Source: Oscillospiraceae bacterium (GTDB lineage Bacteria > Bacillota_A > Clostridia > Oscillospirales > Oscillospiraceae). Taken from it: a DNA stretch of 25,286 nt. The position numbers were made by a program, and so were the translations under genes. Below the pieces are notes generated by a model. The model saw nothing but the letters and a program-made list of their open reading frames with translations, had not been told where the DNA came from and ran no database searches. The first letter of the stretch is position 1; each line of letters begins with the position of its first letter. The stretch spans positions 1-25,286 of the forward strand of contig JAGBAI010000144.1 of assembly GCA_017939025.1 (NCBI GenBank). The letters are read 5' to 3'. Below, one piece after another: positions 15,055 to 23,691 of the stretch.

Positions 15055-16345
15055 TCTGTTGCTCCTTTCTTTTAAACAGAGGGATCAGTACAAACCACAC
15101 AAAAACCACTGCCACAAAGGCAGCCAGGAAAATATTGGCGTTGGGAATAAAAGAAGTTGTACCGTCGTCATTGCGGATGGTATCGGCATTTTTCAGTACC
15201 GCAGCACCGATCGCCGGGCCGATGATGCCGGGGATCAAAACCTGAGCAAAGATCCGCAGGCCCTGGAACATTCCGGACTTGTTTTCCGGCGTATGGGTCC
15301 GGACCTTGGCTCCCAGGATCGCACCGGTACCCAGATAACCGCACATCATAATCAGACTTCCCACAAATACCGGGGCAGTGCTCCGGCTGAAATACAGCAC
15401 CACATATCCCGCCATCAGCAGCGCCAGCGGCAGGATCACAGCCTTCTGAAAGCCTCTGGTATCATATACCCGACCGTAAAAGAAGGTAAAAGCCGCCGCC
15501 ATAATAATGGCAGGAGCAAAGATCAATACATAATTGTCCATCCCAAGGGTAACCGTATAGTAAAGGATCAGATAGGGCATGAACACACTGATGGAAATAT
15601 TGAATACCGCTACCGCCAGAAAGGTCATATACAGCTTCGGGTTTTCCCCAACGATCCTGGGCCGGAAGCCGTAGAAAATATTGCCGAAATAATTCTGATT
15701 CTCCTCTGTCCGGATCGGTACATCCCGGATCAGCCAGAAGCCGGAGATGCCGATGGTAATGACTGCAATACCGATGATATTAAAAATGCGCACCCAGCTT
15801 TCCGCGAGGTTCAGGTCAAAGCTCATGAATCCACCGAAAACCACCAAAATAGATACCAGAGGCATCATGGAATTGATACCCTCAATCCTGCCCCGGTTGC
15901 TGTCATCGGAAATATCTGTCAGCCAGGCATTGAAGCAGGCATCATTGGCAGAGGAACCGAAGAAGGTCATGACACAGTCCATCAGAATGGTCAGTCCCAC
16001 GCCCACAGAAGCCGCCGATGCCGCATTGGGCAGAAAACCTGTGATCACATCCATCCGCAGCAGAGAAAAGCTCCAGATACTGAGGCCCCAGGCAATATAA
16101 CCGCCGCAGATAAAGATTTTCCGTTTGCCCAGCTTATCCGACAAGGCCCCGATCAGTAATGTGGTCACCGTTGCCGCCACAGCTGATGCCGCCACCATTG
16201 CAGAAATCGCCTCGGCACTGGCATGGAACATTTTATAAATGAACACGTTGCAATACATGTTTTCCACGGTCCAGGCCACTTGTCCTGTCAGGCAGAAAAT
16301 CACCAAAGCCAGATAAAAGTGTTTGCTCTGCTTTCCTTTTTCCAT
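15044..16345 (-). CDS. MFS sugar transporter (GPH-like glycoside symporter)
   Basis: Inner-membrane transporter with about twelve hydrophobic segments over 433 residues. The first segment FYLALVIFCLTGQVAWTVENMYCNVFIYK and the loop GALSDKLGKRKIFI, the MFS A-like motif after the second helix, are clear. The coupling to a GH2 gene suggests a glycoside or hexuronide as substrate, moved with protons or sodium. I prefer ATG 16345; the GTG at 16357 directly abuts the GGAAGG site. It is the first gene of the transporter-hydrolase-ArsR operon and has a TTGACA promoter upstream. Confidence 0.88.
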   Translation of the reverse strand: MEKGKQSKHFYLALVIFCLTGQVAWTVENMYCNVFIYKMFHASAEAISAMVAASAVAATVTTLLIGALSDKLGKRKIFICGGYIAWGLSIWSFSLLRMDVITGFLPNAASAASVGVGLTILMDCVMTFFGSSANDACFNAWLTDISDDSNRGRIEGINSMMPLVSILVVFGGFMSFDLNLAESWVRIFNIIGIAVITIGISGFWLIRDVPIRTEENQNYFGNIFYGFRPRIVGENPKLYMTFLAVAVFNISISVFMPYLILYYTVTLGMDNYVLIFAPAIIMAAAFTFFYGRVYDTRGFQKAVILPLALLMAGYVVLYFSRSTAPVFVGSLIMMCGYLGTGAILGAKVRTHTPENKSGMFQGLRIFAQVLIPGIIGPAIGAAVLKNADTIRNDDGTTSFIPNANIFLAAFVAVVFVWFVLIPLFKRKEQQNAA

Positions 16346-16376
16346 TCGAAGTCCCACCCTTCCATTTTATTGTAAA

Positions 16377-16404
16377 TTTATCATACCGCTTTGAAGCCTG
16401 TCAA
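16377..16404 (-). promoter_or_regulatory. Promoter of the MFS-GH2-ArsR operon
   Basis: On the minus strand: TTGACA (16404-16399) and a GATAAA -10 box (16382-16377), 16-nt spacer. The -35 is perfect and the -10 is weak, as expected for a regulated operon. Confidence 0.55.
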
Positions 16405-16489
16405 GGGAAGACTGCACCGGCGTACATTTTTCACAATTTTATGTCAACATACCTTCCGACATTTTCCTTTAAGTTTTTCTTAAAACCCT

Positions 16490-16517
16490 TTGCAAATCGG
16501 AAGAATTGTGTTATAGT
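16490..16517 (+). promoter_or_regulatory. Promoter of the envelope glycan operon
   Basis: TTGCAA (16490-16495), 16-nt spacer, TATAGT (16512-16517). The leader to the first ATG is about 47 nt. Confidence 0.6.
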
Positions 16518-16570
16518 ATACTGAGTTTAATATGACTATCTATGCGCAAAACTGAAAGAGGCGATTGTAT

Positions 16571-17671
16571 ATGACAGACTTGTCCAAAATCTCTGTCGTT
16601 CTGCCCTCTCTTGATCCGGATGAAAAGCTCATTGCCGTCATTGACGGTCTGCTGGAGCATGGTTTTTCCGATATCATTCTGGTCAACGACGGCAGTAAGG
16701 CAGAAAACCTTCACTACTTTACAGATCTGGCCGCCCAGCACCCCGAGATCCACCTGCTCCATCACGAGGTGAATAAGGGTAAGGGCGCAGCTCTGAAAAA
16801 CGCCTTCCGTTACTTCCTGGAAAACCGGCCCGAAGGCACCGGTGTTGTAACGGTCGACGGCGACAACCAGCATCACCCTGCCGATACCCGGGCCTGCTGT
16901 GAACAAATGCTGAAAACCGGTCATGCGGTTCTGGGCTGCCGGGATTTTAACCAGGAGGATGTGCCCGCCAGAAGCAGCTTCGGCAATAAGACCACCTCTG
17001 CAATTTTCAAGATCTTCGTGGGCATGACCATCTCCGATACCCAGACCGGCCTGCGGGCCCTCCCCAGACCGATCGTCGAGCAGCTGGTAGATGTCTACGG
17101 TGACCGTTTTGAGTACGAGACCAACATGCTGCTGGCCTTCAAGACCAAGGGCATTGATTTCGATGAAGTCAAGATCCGCACGGTTTACATCGAAGAAAAC
17201 AAGAGCTCCCACTTCCGGGTGATCCACGATTCCTGGCGGATCTACAAGCTGATCCTGGCCCACTTCTTCCGCTACACCTTAAGTTCTCTGACCAGCGCTG
17301 TGGTGGATACCGGTGCCTACTCCTTCTTAAGCTGGGCATTGCAGGGTATTTTCAGCGGCTTCGCGTTGACTGCCGCCGCAGGTGTTGCAGCCCGTGTGAT
17401 CTCCTCCCTTCTGAACTTCTTCATGAATCAGAAGCTGGTGTTCCAGACCAATACCAACACCAAAAAAGCCATGCTCCGCTACTACATGCTGGCCCTGCCC
17501 CAGATGGCGGCCCAGGTGCTGCTGACTCAGGGTGTGTACATCCTGTTCGGCATCCCGGACAGTGCAAATGTGCTGCGGACTGTGCTGTATGCCGTGGTTA
17601 TGACTGCTCTGTATTTTGCAAGCTATATGATCCAGCAGCGCTGGGTCTTCGCCCCGGAAAAATCCAAATAA
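16571..17671 (+). CDS. GT2 glycosyltransferase (dolichol-phosphate-mannose synthase-like) fused to a GtrA-type membrane domain
   Basis: Predicted polyprenyl-phosphate sugar synthase. Residues 1-220 are a GT-A fold (VVLPSLDPDEKL start, VNDGS at 38-42, the D96-G-D98 metal-binding motif followed by NQHHPAD, GCRDF, SDTQTGLRA). From about 230 to the end are four hydrophobic helices typical of GtrA (FFRYTLSSLTSAVVDTGAYSF, FFMNQKLVF), which is linked to moving polyprenyl-phosphate-linked sugar across the membrane. The nucleotide sugar is unknown. The ATG at 16571 has GAGG 9 nt upstream; the TTG at 16565 is a poorer start. It is first in a four-gene operon with 12-20-nt spacers. Confidence 0.9.
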   Translation: MTDLSKISVVLPSLDPDEKLIAVIDGLLEHGFSDIILVNDGSKAENLHYFTDLAAQHPEIHLLHHEVNKGKGAALKNAFRYFLENRPEGTGVVTVDGDNQHHPADTRACCEQMLKTGHAVLGCRDFNQEDVPARSSFGNKTTSAIFKIFVGMTISDTQTGLRALPRPIVEQLVDVYGDRFEYETNMLLAFKTKGIDFDEVKIRTVYIEENKSSHFRVIHDSWRIYKLILAHFFRYTLSSLTSAVVDTGAYSFLSWALQGIFSGFALTAAAGVAARVISSLLNFFMNQKLVFQTNTNTKKAMLRYYMLALPQMAAQVLLTQGVYILFGIPDSANVLRTVLYAVVMTALYFASYMIQQRWVFAPEKSK

Positions 17672-17683
17672 GAGGTTGCATAT

Positions 17684-18844
17684 ATGAAAAACAAGAAAAC
17701 AAACCCCGAAATTCTTGACGAAACTGCCGCACCGGTCAAGCAGCCCAAGAAAAAGAAGAAGGGCAGCGGCCTTCTGGGCCGGATCATCCGCCGGTTCTTC
17801 CTGCTGCTGTTCACCGTCGTGATCCTGGTTGTGGTTGCTCTGGTTCTGGTAATGAATATGATCTTCAACGGCCCTTCCCAGGCTGCCCAGGAGATCCTGA
17901 CCATGTCCCTCATTGAGGCCAGCGCTACCAAGTGGGTGCCCGCCCTGTTCATCGGTGAGGAGCGTGTGGCTGAGATCCAGCAGTCCCAGGGCCCTGTGCT
18001 GACCGAGGCAGTCACCGATACCACCAAGGTGGTCATCCAAAAGGGCAGCGCCCTGTCCGCCACCAACGATGAGTGGGCCAACTATCCCGACGGTATCCGC
18101 ATCGAGCATGTCTCCGGCGATACCTATAACGCCCATATTATGATCGTCCGGGATCCTTCCAAGGTCTATATGGGTACCTCCACGGAAAAATTCTCTACCA
18201 ACATCCCCGGCAAGCGTATTACCGAGGTCATGAGCGAAAATACCGATGTGGTTGCCGCCATCAATGCCGGTGCCTTCTTTGACGACGGTACTGCCAGCTC
18301 CAAGGTCGGTTCTACACCTCTGGGTCTGGTCATGTCTGACAGTAAATGCGTCTGGACTTCCGGCAGACAGCCTGGTAAGTTTGAGGGCTTTGCCGGATTC
18401 GATCAGGACAACATCCTGGTGGTTTCCCAGACCAACCTGACGCAGGCTGAAGCAGAAAAGCTGAACATTCGGGACGGCTGCTGCTTCGGCCCCGCGCTGA
18501 TCATCAATGGTGAGCAGAATATGGAGGCTTATAACAACAATTCCGGCTGGAATCCCCGTACCGCCATCGGTCAGCGTGCTGACGGTGCTGTCATCTTCGT
18601 CTGTATTGACGGCCGGCAGGTCTCTTCTCCCGGCGGCACCTATGCCGATATCATCAACATCATGGTGGAATACGGTGCTGTCAACGCCTGCAACATGGAC
18701 GGTGGTTCCTCTTCCGTTATGATGTACCGGGATGTCAACGGCCAGTTGGGTACTGCCGGTGAGGTCTCCATGATCAACAACTATTCCCTGCTCCAGTCCG
18801 AACCCCGGCGTATGCCCAACTTCTGGCTGGTTCGCGGCAACTAA
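17684..18844 (+). CDS. Membrane-anchored phosphodiester glycosidase (NAGPA-domain protein)
   Basis: Extracytoplasmic enzyme of the family named for human N-acetylglucosamine-1-phosphodiester alpha-N-acetylglucosaminidase, which removes sugars held by a phosphodiester link; in bacteria the family is often tagged as exopolysaccharide biosynthesis. 386 residues: a Lys-rich cytoplasmic tail, one membrane helix at about 38-61, a linker, then the catalytic domain with AAINAGAFFDDGT, GFDQDNILVVS, CCFGPALIING, the GWNPRTAIGQR motif and the CNMDGGSSSVMMY motif. An AAGAGG site precedes the ATG. The target glycan is unknown. The flanking lipid-sugar synthase and PAP2 genes suggest a lipid- or polymer-linked sugar phosphate. 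Confidence 0.88.
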   Translation: MKNKKTNPEILDETAAPVKQPKKKKKGSGLLGRIIRRFFLLLFTVVILVVVALVLVMNMIFNGPSQAAQEILTMSLIEASATKWVPALFIGEERVAEIQQSQGPVLTEAVTDTTKVVIQKGSALSATNDEWANYPDGIRIEHVSGDTYNAHIMIVRDPSKVYMGTSTEKFSTNIPGKRITEVMSENTDVVAAINAGAFFDDGTASSKVGSTPLGLVMSDSKCVWTSGRQPGKFEGFAGFDQDNILVVSQTNLTQAEAEKLNIRDGCCFGPALIINGEQNMEAYNNNSGWNPRTAIGQRADGAVIFVCIDGRQVSSPGGTYADIINIMVEYGAVNACNMDGGSSSVMMYRDVNGQLGTAGEVSMINNYSLLQSEPRRMPNFWLVRGN

Positions 18845-18857
18845 GGAGGTGTGATCC

Positions 18858-20786
18858 ATGAAAAACAACGATTTCGATATTGATCTGGATCTGGGCGAAG
18901 AAGCCCCCAAGGAAAAGAAGTTTTCCTTCAATGATCTGGACTTGGGTTTGGATTTCGACCTGAGCTTCCTGGATGACATCGACGAAAGCGTCCTGGAGGA
19001 GCCTGAGGTCAAGCCGGAGCCTGTAAAGAAGCCCGCTTCCGCAAAGAAGCCTGCACCCAAGGCCGCAGAGACTCCCGTGAAGAAGCCTGCAGCGAAAAAG
19101 CCTGCCGCTCCCGCTGAAGGTGCTCCCACCAAAAAGCCCACCCCCAAGAAGCCTTCCGTTCCTGCCGATGGCGCTCCCGTAAAGAAGCCTGTGGCAAAAA
19201 AGCCCGCGGCCCCCGTTGACGGCACCTCTCCCGCAAAGAAGCCCGCCGCCAAGAAACCTGCACCGCAGAGTGAAGCACCTGCTAAAAATCAGAAACGCGG
19301 CCCCCGTCTGGGCGGTGTGATTTTCTACACCCTGTATTTCATGTTCATTCTGATTTTCTTCGTGGGTGTGTTCTTTGGTCTGAACTGGCTGCGCAGCTGG
19401 CTGACTGACTTCGAGTATGCCCAGCCCACGGTCAAGGCCCAGCAGGTCTTCGACGAAGTGTTCACAAACCCCAACTGGGGCGATCTGTATGACGCTGCCG
19501 GTGTGGAGGATTCTCCCTACGAAGGCAAGGACGAGTATGTCAACTATATGAACAATAAGGTTGGCGGCAGCGCCCTGACCTACACGGAAACCTCTGCCGG
19601 TCTGGATAAGACCAAGAAGAAGTTCCTGGTTTTCCTGGGTGAAGAAAAGGTTGCGTCCTTTACCCTGATTGACAAGAATAATGTTTCTTCCGTGAATCTC
19701 TCCGATCTCCAGAGCCTGGAAGATCTGGAAAAGATGACCGATATCCCCAACTGGACTCTGGGCGCTGTGGAGGTATTCTTTGAGCGTGAGGAATCCTACC
19801 GCATTGTGAAAATGGATGGTATGACCGCTACCGTCAACGGTGTCGCTCTGGACGAAAGCTTTACCATCCAGAAGGCTACCACCCTGGCTGAGGAATACCT
19901 GCCCGAGGGTACCGTTGGCTTCGTCACCGAGACCCAGGAGATCACCGGTCTGATGGAACTGCCCGATGTTCTCGTTACTGATAAGAACGGCAACAACATT
20001 CCTGTCTCCTACGACGAACTGACCCGCACCTTCACCGCCCAGACCGAATCCAACACCATGTCCGATGAGGAGAAGGAGCTGGCCCTGGAAGCAGCCAGAA
20101 TTTCCTGTAAGTGGATGCTGGAGGCTGTCACCGACCGCGGCACTGTTGCCAAGTATTTCGACCCCACCTCTGATGCCTACAACAGCATCGTTAAGAACAT
20201 GGAGCTGTGGGTTCAGGATTATAACAGCTACACCTTCGGCAACGAATCCGTCACCGACTATGCCCGTTACTCTGACGATATCTTCTCCGTCCGGGTCAAG
20301 ACCGATGTGACCGTTGTCCACAATCTGGGTGATGACCGCGTCTTCAATTTCGACCAGTCCATGTTCTTCCGCAAGACCGACAGCGGCAAGTGGCTCTGCT
20401 TCGAGACAACCAATAAGAACATTTCCGAGCCGGTGGGCCGTGTCCGTCTGACCTTCAAGAACGGTGATACGGTTCTGACCACTGACTTCTTTGACACCAA
20501 CAAAAAAGAGATCATTACCCCCATGATTTCTGTGCCCGAGGGCCAGGTCTTCTCCGGCTGGATCACCATTACGGAGGATGCTGAGGGCTCCACTGTCTAC
20601 AATCTGGAGTTCACCCCCGATCCCACCACCGGCAAGGTTGCCATCCCCGACGGCACCACTCTGAAGCCCATGACCCTGTATGCCTGGTTTGAGGATGCCT
20701 CCGCTGCTTCCGGTGCAGTGGAGACTCCCACCGAGCCTGCTGCGGATACTGCCCCCGCTGAGACCACTGCCCCTGCAACTACCTGA
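18858..20786 (+). CDS. Hypothetical membrane protein with acidic N-terminus and Lys-Pro-Ala repeat region
   Basis: 642 residues with no recognised family. Residues 1-48 are very acidic (IDLDLGEE, LDLGLDFDLSFLDDIDE). Residues about 50-148 are rich in Lys, Pro and Ala with ten KKP motifs, including four repeats of 16-18 residues of the form KKPxxKKPxxPxxGxP. A single membrane helix follows at about 152-177. The remaining 460 residues should be outside the cell and include possible NTF2-like folds (EEKELALEAARISCKWM..., then DYNSYTFGNESVTDYARYSDD), a strand-rich part resembling an InlB-type B repeat, and a Thr/Ala/Pro tail. GGAGGTGTGATCC lies before the ATG. It is third in the envelope operon. 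The inside tail could bind an acidic partner, including DNA; this is speculation. Confidence 0.85.
   Translation: MKNNDFDIDLDLGEEAPKEKKFSFNDLDLGLDFDLSFLDDIDESVLEEPEVKPEPVKKPASAKKPAPKAAETPVKKPAAKKPAAPAEGAPTKKPTPKKPSVPADGAPVKKPVAKKPAAPVDGTSPAKKPAAKKPAPQSEAPAKNQKRGPRLGGVIFYTLYFMFILIFFVGVFFGLNWLRSWLTDFEYAQPTVKAQQVFDEVFTNPNWGDLYDAAGVEDSPYEGKDEYVNYMNNKVGGSALTYTETSAGLDKTKKKFLVFLGEEKVASFTLIDKNNVSSVNLSDLQSLEDLEKMTDIPNWTLGAVEVFFEREESYRIVKMDGMTATVNGVALDESFTIQKATTLAEEYLPEGTVGFVTETQEITGLMELPDVLVTDKNGNNIPVSYDELTRTFTAQTESNTMSDEEKELALEAARISCKWMLEAVTDRGTVAKYFDPTSDAYNSIVKNMELWVQDYNSYTFGNESVTDYARYSDDIFSVRVKTDVTVVHNLGDDRVFNFDQSMFFRKTDSGKWLCFETTNKNISEPVGRVRLTFKNGDTVLTTDFFDTNKKEIITPMISVPEGQVFSGWITITEDAEGSTVYNLEFTPDPTTGKVAIPDGTTLKPMTLYAWFEDASAASGAVETPTEPAADTAPAETTAPATT
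19080..19283 (+). repeat. In-frame tandem repeat coding KKPxxKKPxxPxxGxP units
   Basis: Four consecutive units of 51, 51, 54 and 48 nt inside the repeat-rich membrane protein gene. Unit starts are 19080, 19131, 19182 and 19236. The DNA copies differ at many third positions, so this is an old repeat rather than a recent slippage product. Confidence 0.7.
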
Positions 20787-20806
20787 TAAGGAGCGTGTGA
20801 AACAAC

Positions 20807-21412
20807 ATGATCGCCACCATCCAAGCTTTCCTGAATTCCTGCGCGGTGTCCTTTGATCTGCCCATTCTGGACTGGATCCAGGCCACACTGCAGTCCCCCT
20901 TTATGGACAAATTCATGCCCTTCATCACCCTGTTCGGTGAGGGCGGCATCTTCTGGATTGCCCTGTCCGTTCTGTTCATCCTCTTCCCCAAGACCCGGAA
21001 AATGGGTCTTGGTATGGGCTTCGCCATGGCAATGGGTCTTCTGATCTGCAATGTGATCATGAAGCCCATGATCGCCCGTCCCAGACCCTATGACTTCCAA
21101 ATGGCCCAGTTCGGCAAGGAGATCATCCTGCTGATTGAAGCACAGCACGACTTTTCCTTCCCTTCCGGCCACACCATTGCCTGCTTTGAAGCTTCCGTTG
21201 TGATGCTGAAGAACAACAAGTGGCTGGGTGTCCCCGCTTTCATTCTGGCCATTCTGGTTTCCTTCTCCCGGATGTATCTGTATGTCCACTACCCCACTGA
21301 TGTTATCGTGTCCGTGATCCTGGGCACCCTGTTCGCTTTCATCGGCGATGCTCTGGCTGCTAAGGCTGCTCCCAGACTGAAGCCCAGAAAGCGCGGTAAG
21401 TACGAAGCTTGA
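20807..21412 (+). CDS. PAP2-family membrane phosphatase
   Basis: Polytopic membrane enzyme of the phosphatidic acid phosphatase type 2 family; relatives dephosphorylate undecaprenyl diphosphate or other lipid phosphates on the outer membrane face. 201 residues. The three signature blocks are complete: K-x6-RP (K86 to R93-P94), PSGH at 119-122, and SR-x5-H-x3-D with R155, H161 and D165. It is last in the envelope operon, starting 20 nt after the previous stop; the AAGGAG site is 13 nt from the ATG, somewhat far. The context suggests recycling of the polyprenyl carrier released by the first gene product. A strong terminator follows. Confidence 0.92.
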   Translation: MIATIQAFLNSCAVSFDLPILDWIQATLQSPFMDKFMPFITLFGEGGIFWIALSVLFILFPKTRKMGLGMGFAMAMGLLICNVIMKPMIARPRPYDFQMAQFGKEIILLIEAQHDFSFPSGHTIACFEASVVMLKNNKWLGVPAFILAILVSFSRMYLYVHYPTDVIVSVILGTLFAFIGDALAAKAAPRLKPRKRGKYEA

Positions 21413-21417
21413 TCCAT

Positions 21418-21454
21418 AAAAAATCGCAGTTCCGAATGGAACTGCGATTTTTAT
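21418..21454 (+). terminator. Terminator of the envelope operon
   Basis: AAAATCGCAGTTCC with its exact complement around GAAT (21420-21451), followed by TTTATT; the left flank is A-rich. Confidence 0.92.
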
Positions 21455-21548
21455 TACGCTTTATACGATTTTTTGATAAAACGCTCAAAAACTTCTATTG
21501 ATCCCCTTGAGAAATGGCCTGTGGTATAGCTGTAAAAAACGAAATCAA

Positions 21549-22802
21549 TTATACCCTATCCCTCGTGCTTTCCACCAGCTGTGCCTTACGGAACTGGATG
21601 ATCTGGCTGGCATACAGGCCGGAATTACCGGACAGGACAAAGCAGATTACACATACAAACGCAAACAGATAAAGGTTGGTGCTGCCAAACATCTCGATGC
21701 TCAGCACAATGGATGCCAAAGGAGAATTCGTAGCGCAGCAGAACAAGCCAATAAGGCCCAATGCAGCCGCAAATCCTGTGTCAAGTCCCAGGATCCCGCC
21801 CATGACGCATCCGAAGGTCGCTCCGACGCAGAATGTAGGAACAATTTCGCCGCCTTTAAAGCCCGCAGAGAGGGTCACAGCGGTAAAGAGCATCTTCAGA
21901 AGGAAGGAGTACCAGTCTGCCTCACCGCCAACGGCTTTCAGGGCCATATCCATGCCGGCACCATTGAACCGGTGGTCGCCCACCAGCAGTGTCATACCGG
22001 TAATGACCGCACCGCCCACAGCAATTCGAACAAAGGGATTGTGGATCTTATGCGCCGCAAAATGCTCTGCCTGATGGAACAGCCAGCACATAAAAATCCC
22101 CAGCAGACTCACCAGCACCGCCAGAACCAAATACTGCCAGCAGTTGGTCAGAGTCATGGTAAAACTTTCTGTCAGAATGAAGGTTTCTGCATGGACGCCC
22201 AGCAGCAAGGATACCCGGCTGGCAATATATGCCGCCAGAAAGCAGGGCAGCAGCGCAGGAGAAAAAATCGTTCCCACAGATTCAAACTCCATGCAGAACA
22301 GAGTAGCCGTCAGAGGCGTACCAAACAGCCCCGCAAACACTGCACTCATTCCCGCCATGACCATAACCTTCCGTTCCTCCTCCCGGAGTCGGAACAGCCT
22401 TGCCAGCATAGATGCAGTGGAGCCGCCCAGCTGCAGCGCAGCGCCCTCCCGGCCCGCGGAACCACCGAACAGATGAGTAATTGCCGTAGCCAGGAAGATC
22501 GCAGGTGCTACCATGGGACTGACGGGATGACCATCCAGAGTAGAATCGATGATCTCATTGGTACCCCTATTCCCTTTCATACCAGGAAGACGGTAAATGA
22601 GAACTGTCAGCAGGCCACCAATGGGCAGCAGAAAAATCAGCCAGGTAAATTCACTCCGGATGTGGGTCACAAAGTGCAGCGCATGATGGAAACCAGCACC
22701 CAGAAGGCCGCCCAGTGCACCCATTAAAGCGCCCAACAGGCCCCATTTCAGAAAGGTTCTGAGGTAATCTTCCGGATGATGCAGTTTTTCAAGCCAAGCC
22801 AT
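21549..22802 (-). CDS. ClC-family chloride channel/transporter
   Basis: Polytopic membrane protein of the voltage-gated chloride channel family, which moves chloride or fluoride, often in exchange for protons. 417 residues with about ten to twelve hydrophobic segments. Conserved filter regions are FGGSAGREGAALQLGG (the GKEGP block, here GREGA), AGLFGTPLTATLFCMEF, and GFKGGEIVPTFCVGATFG (the GGxFxP block, here GGEIVP). The start ATG at 22802 is chosen because a promoter at 22835-22863 would begin transcription near 22828, downstream of the ATG at 22850. Ion preference cannot be read. A terminator and its own promoter separate it from the DUF554 gene upstream. Confidence 0.9.
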   Translation of the reverse strand: MAWLEKLHHPEDYLRTFLKWGLLGALMGALGGLLGAGFHHALHFVTHIRSEFTWLIFLLPIGGLLTVLIYRLPGMKGNRGTNEIIDSTLDGHPVSPMVAPAIFLATAITHLFGGSAGREGAALQLGGSTASMLARLFRLREEERKVMVMAGMSAVFAGLFGTPLTATLFCMEFESVGTIFSPALLPCFLAAYIASRVSLLLGVHAETFILTESFTMTLTNCWQYLVLAVLVSLLGIFMCWLFHQAEHFAAHKIHNPFVRIAVGGAVITGMTLLVGDHRFNGAGMDMALKAVGGEADWYSFLLKMLFTAVTLSAGFKGGEIVPTFCVGATFGCVMGGILGLDTGFAAALGLIGLFCCATNSPLASIVLSIEMFGSTNLYLFAFVCVICFVLSGNSGLYASQIIQFRKAQLVESTRDRV

Positions 22803-22834
22803 GAATATCTCTTCTTTCTTTTCATGATACAATA

Positions 22835-22863
22835 ATTCTATCAAAGGCATGCCTATTTTTCAA
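22835..22863 (-). promoter_or_regulatory. sigma-A promoter of the ClC gene
   Basis: On the minus strand: TTGAAA (22863-22858), 17-nt spacer, TAGAAT (22840-22835). It overlaps the tail of the DUF554 terminator and decides the ClC start codon. Confidence 0.65.
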
Positions 22864-22872
22864 TCCTTGTAC

Positions 22873-22902
22873 GAAAAAATGTGGCAGGAATCAACCTGCC
22901 AC
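22873..22902 (-). terminator. Terminator of the DUF554 gene
   Basis: GTGGCAGG and its complement around a 6-nt loop (22881-22902), followed on the minus strand by ATTTTTTCG; it lies 9 nt beyond the stop codon. Confidence 0.85.
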
Positions 22903-22910
22903 ACACTCTG

Positions 22911-23630
22911 TTATATCAGAAAAAATGCCGCGATCACTGCCACCACAATTGCAGGCAGCAAATTTGCCACTTTGATTTTCTTTCCCCAAACCAGATTGAT
23001 GCCAACGCAGAAGATCAGAACATTACCCACCAGGGACAGGTTGCCCAGAGCCGCATCCGTCATCACAGGCCGCAGGAGCCCCGCCAGCGCTGTAATAGAT
23101 CCCTGAAACACCGCGACAGGAATTGCTGAAAAAACAGCGCCACGGCCCAGAGAACAGCTCATAACCATGATGATGATCAGATCCAGGATTGCTTTTGTTG
23201 CCAGGATGGAGTAATCTCCCACAAGACCGTCCTGTATGGATCCAACGATGGCCATAGCACCAATGCAGACTGTCAAGGACGCTGTCACAAAAGCATTCAC
23301 AAAGCCCTTATCCTTCGCATTTCCTGTTTTCTGCTTCAGCCACTGACCAAACCCTTCAAAACCATCCTCGATCCGCATTGCCTCTCCGATCACAGCTCCG
23401 ATTGCAAGGCAGATGATCACCAGCATAGATCCGCCGCTGACGATTGCGCCATTTTCTACCGCCAGCATTTCTTCCAGGGCACCAGTAATAGCAATAAACA
23501 GTGTGCTGATGCCGCATACCTTCGTCAGGGTATCCTGAGCACTTTCACTCAAAAAACGCCCAAACAGCGACCCAAACAATCCTCCTGCCAAAATTGCCAG
23601 TGTATTGATTATGGTTCCAAGTCCCACCAT
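22911..23630 (-). CDS. DUF554 membrane protein
   Basis: 240-residue, highly hydrophobic protein with about seven membrane segments and the family's typical start GLGTIINTLAILAGGLFGSLFG, central ALEEMLAVENG, and end KVANLLPAIVVAVIAAFFLI. The family has no settled function; a transport role is often guessed. The ATG at 23630 has a GAAGG site 8 nt upstream; the GTG at 23639 overlaps that site. Its own promoter lies at 23663-23691, with a second possible promoter in the repeat at 23805-23833. Confidence 0.88.
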   Translation of the reverse strand: MVGLGTIINTLAILAGGLFGSLFGRFLSESAQDTLTKVCGISTLFIAITGALEEMLAVENGAIVSGGSMLVIICLAIGAVIGEAMRIEDGFEGFGQWLKQKTGNAKDKGFVNAFVTASLTVCIGAMAIVGSIQDGLVGDYSILATKAILDLIIIMVMSCSLGRGAVFSAIPVAVFQGSITALAGLLRPVMTDAALGNLSLVGNVLIFCVGINLVWGKKIKVANLLPAIVVAVIAAFFLI

Positions 23631-23662
23631 TGATTGCACCTTCTGTAAAAGATTTTGGTGGC

Positions 23663-23691
23663 ATTTTACCGCAGCCGGCAGATTTTGTCAA
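23663..23691 (-). promoter_or_regulatory. sigma-A promoter of the DUF554 gene
   Basis: On the minus strand: TTGACA (23691-23686), 17-nt spacer, TAAAAT (23668-23663). Confidence 0.75.

Noticed and set aside
18774..20888. 704-codon antisense frame opposite the repeat membrane protein, and the 641-codon one at 17327-19252
   Set aside because: Gly/His/Asp/Val-rich shadow translations spanning several plus-strand genes with clear motifs and ribosome sites; no start signal.
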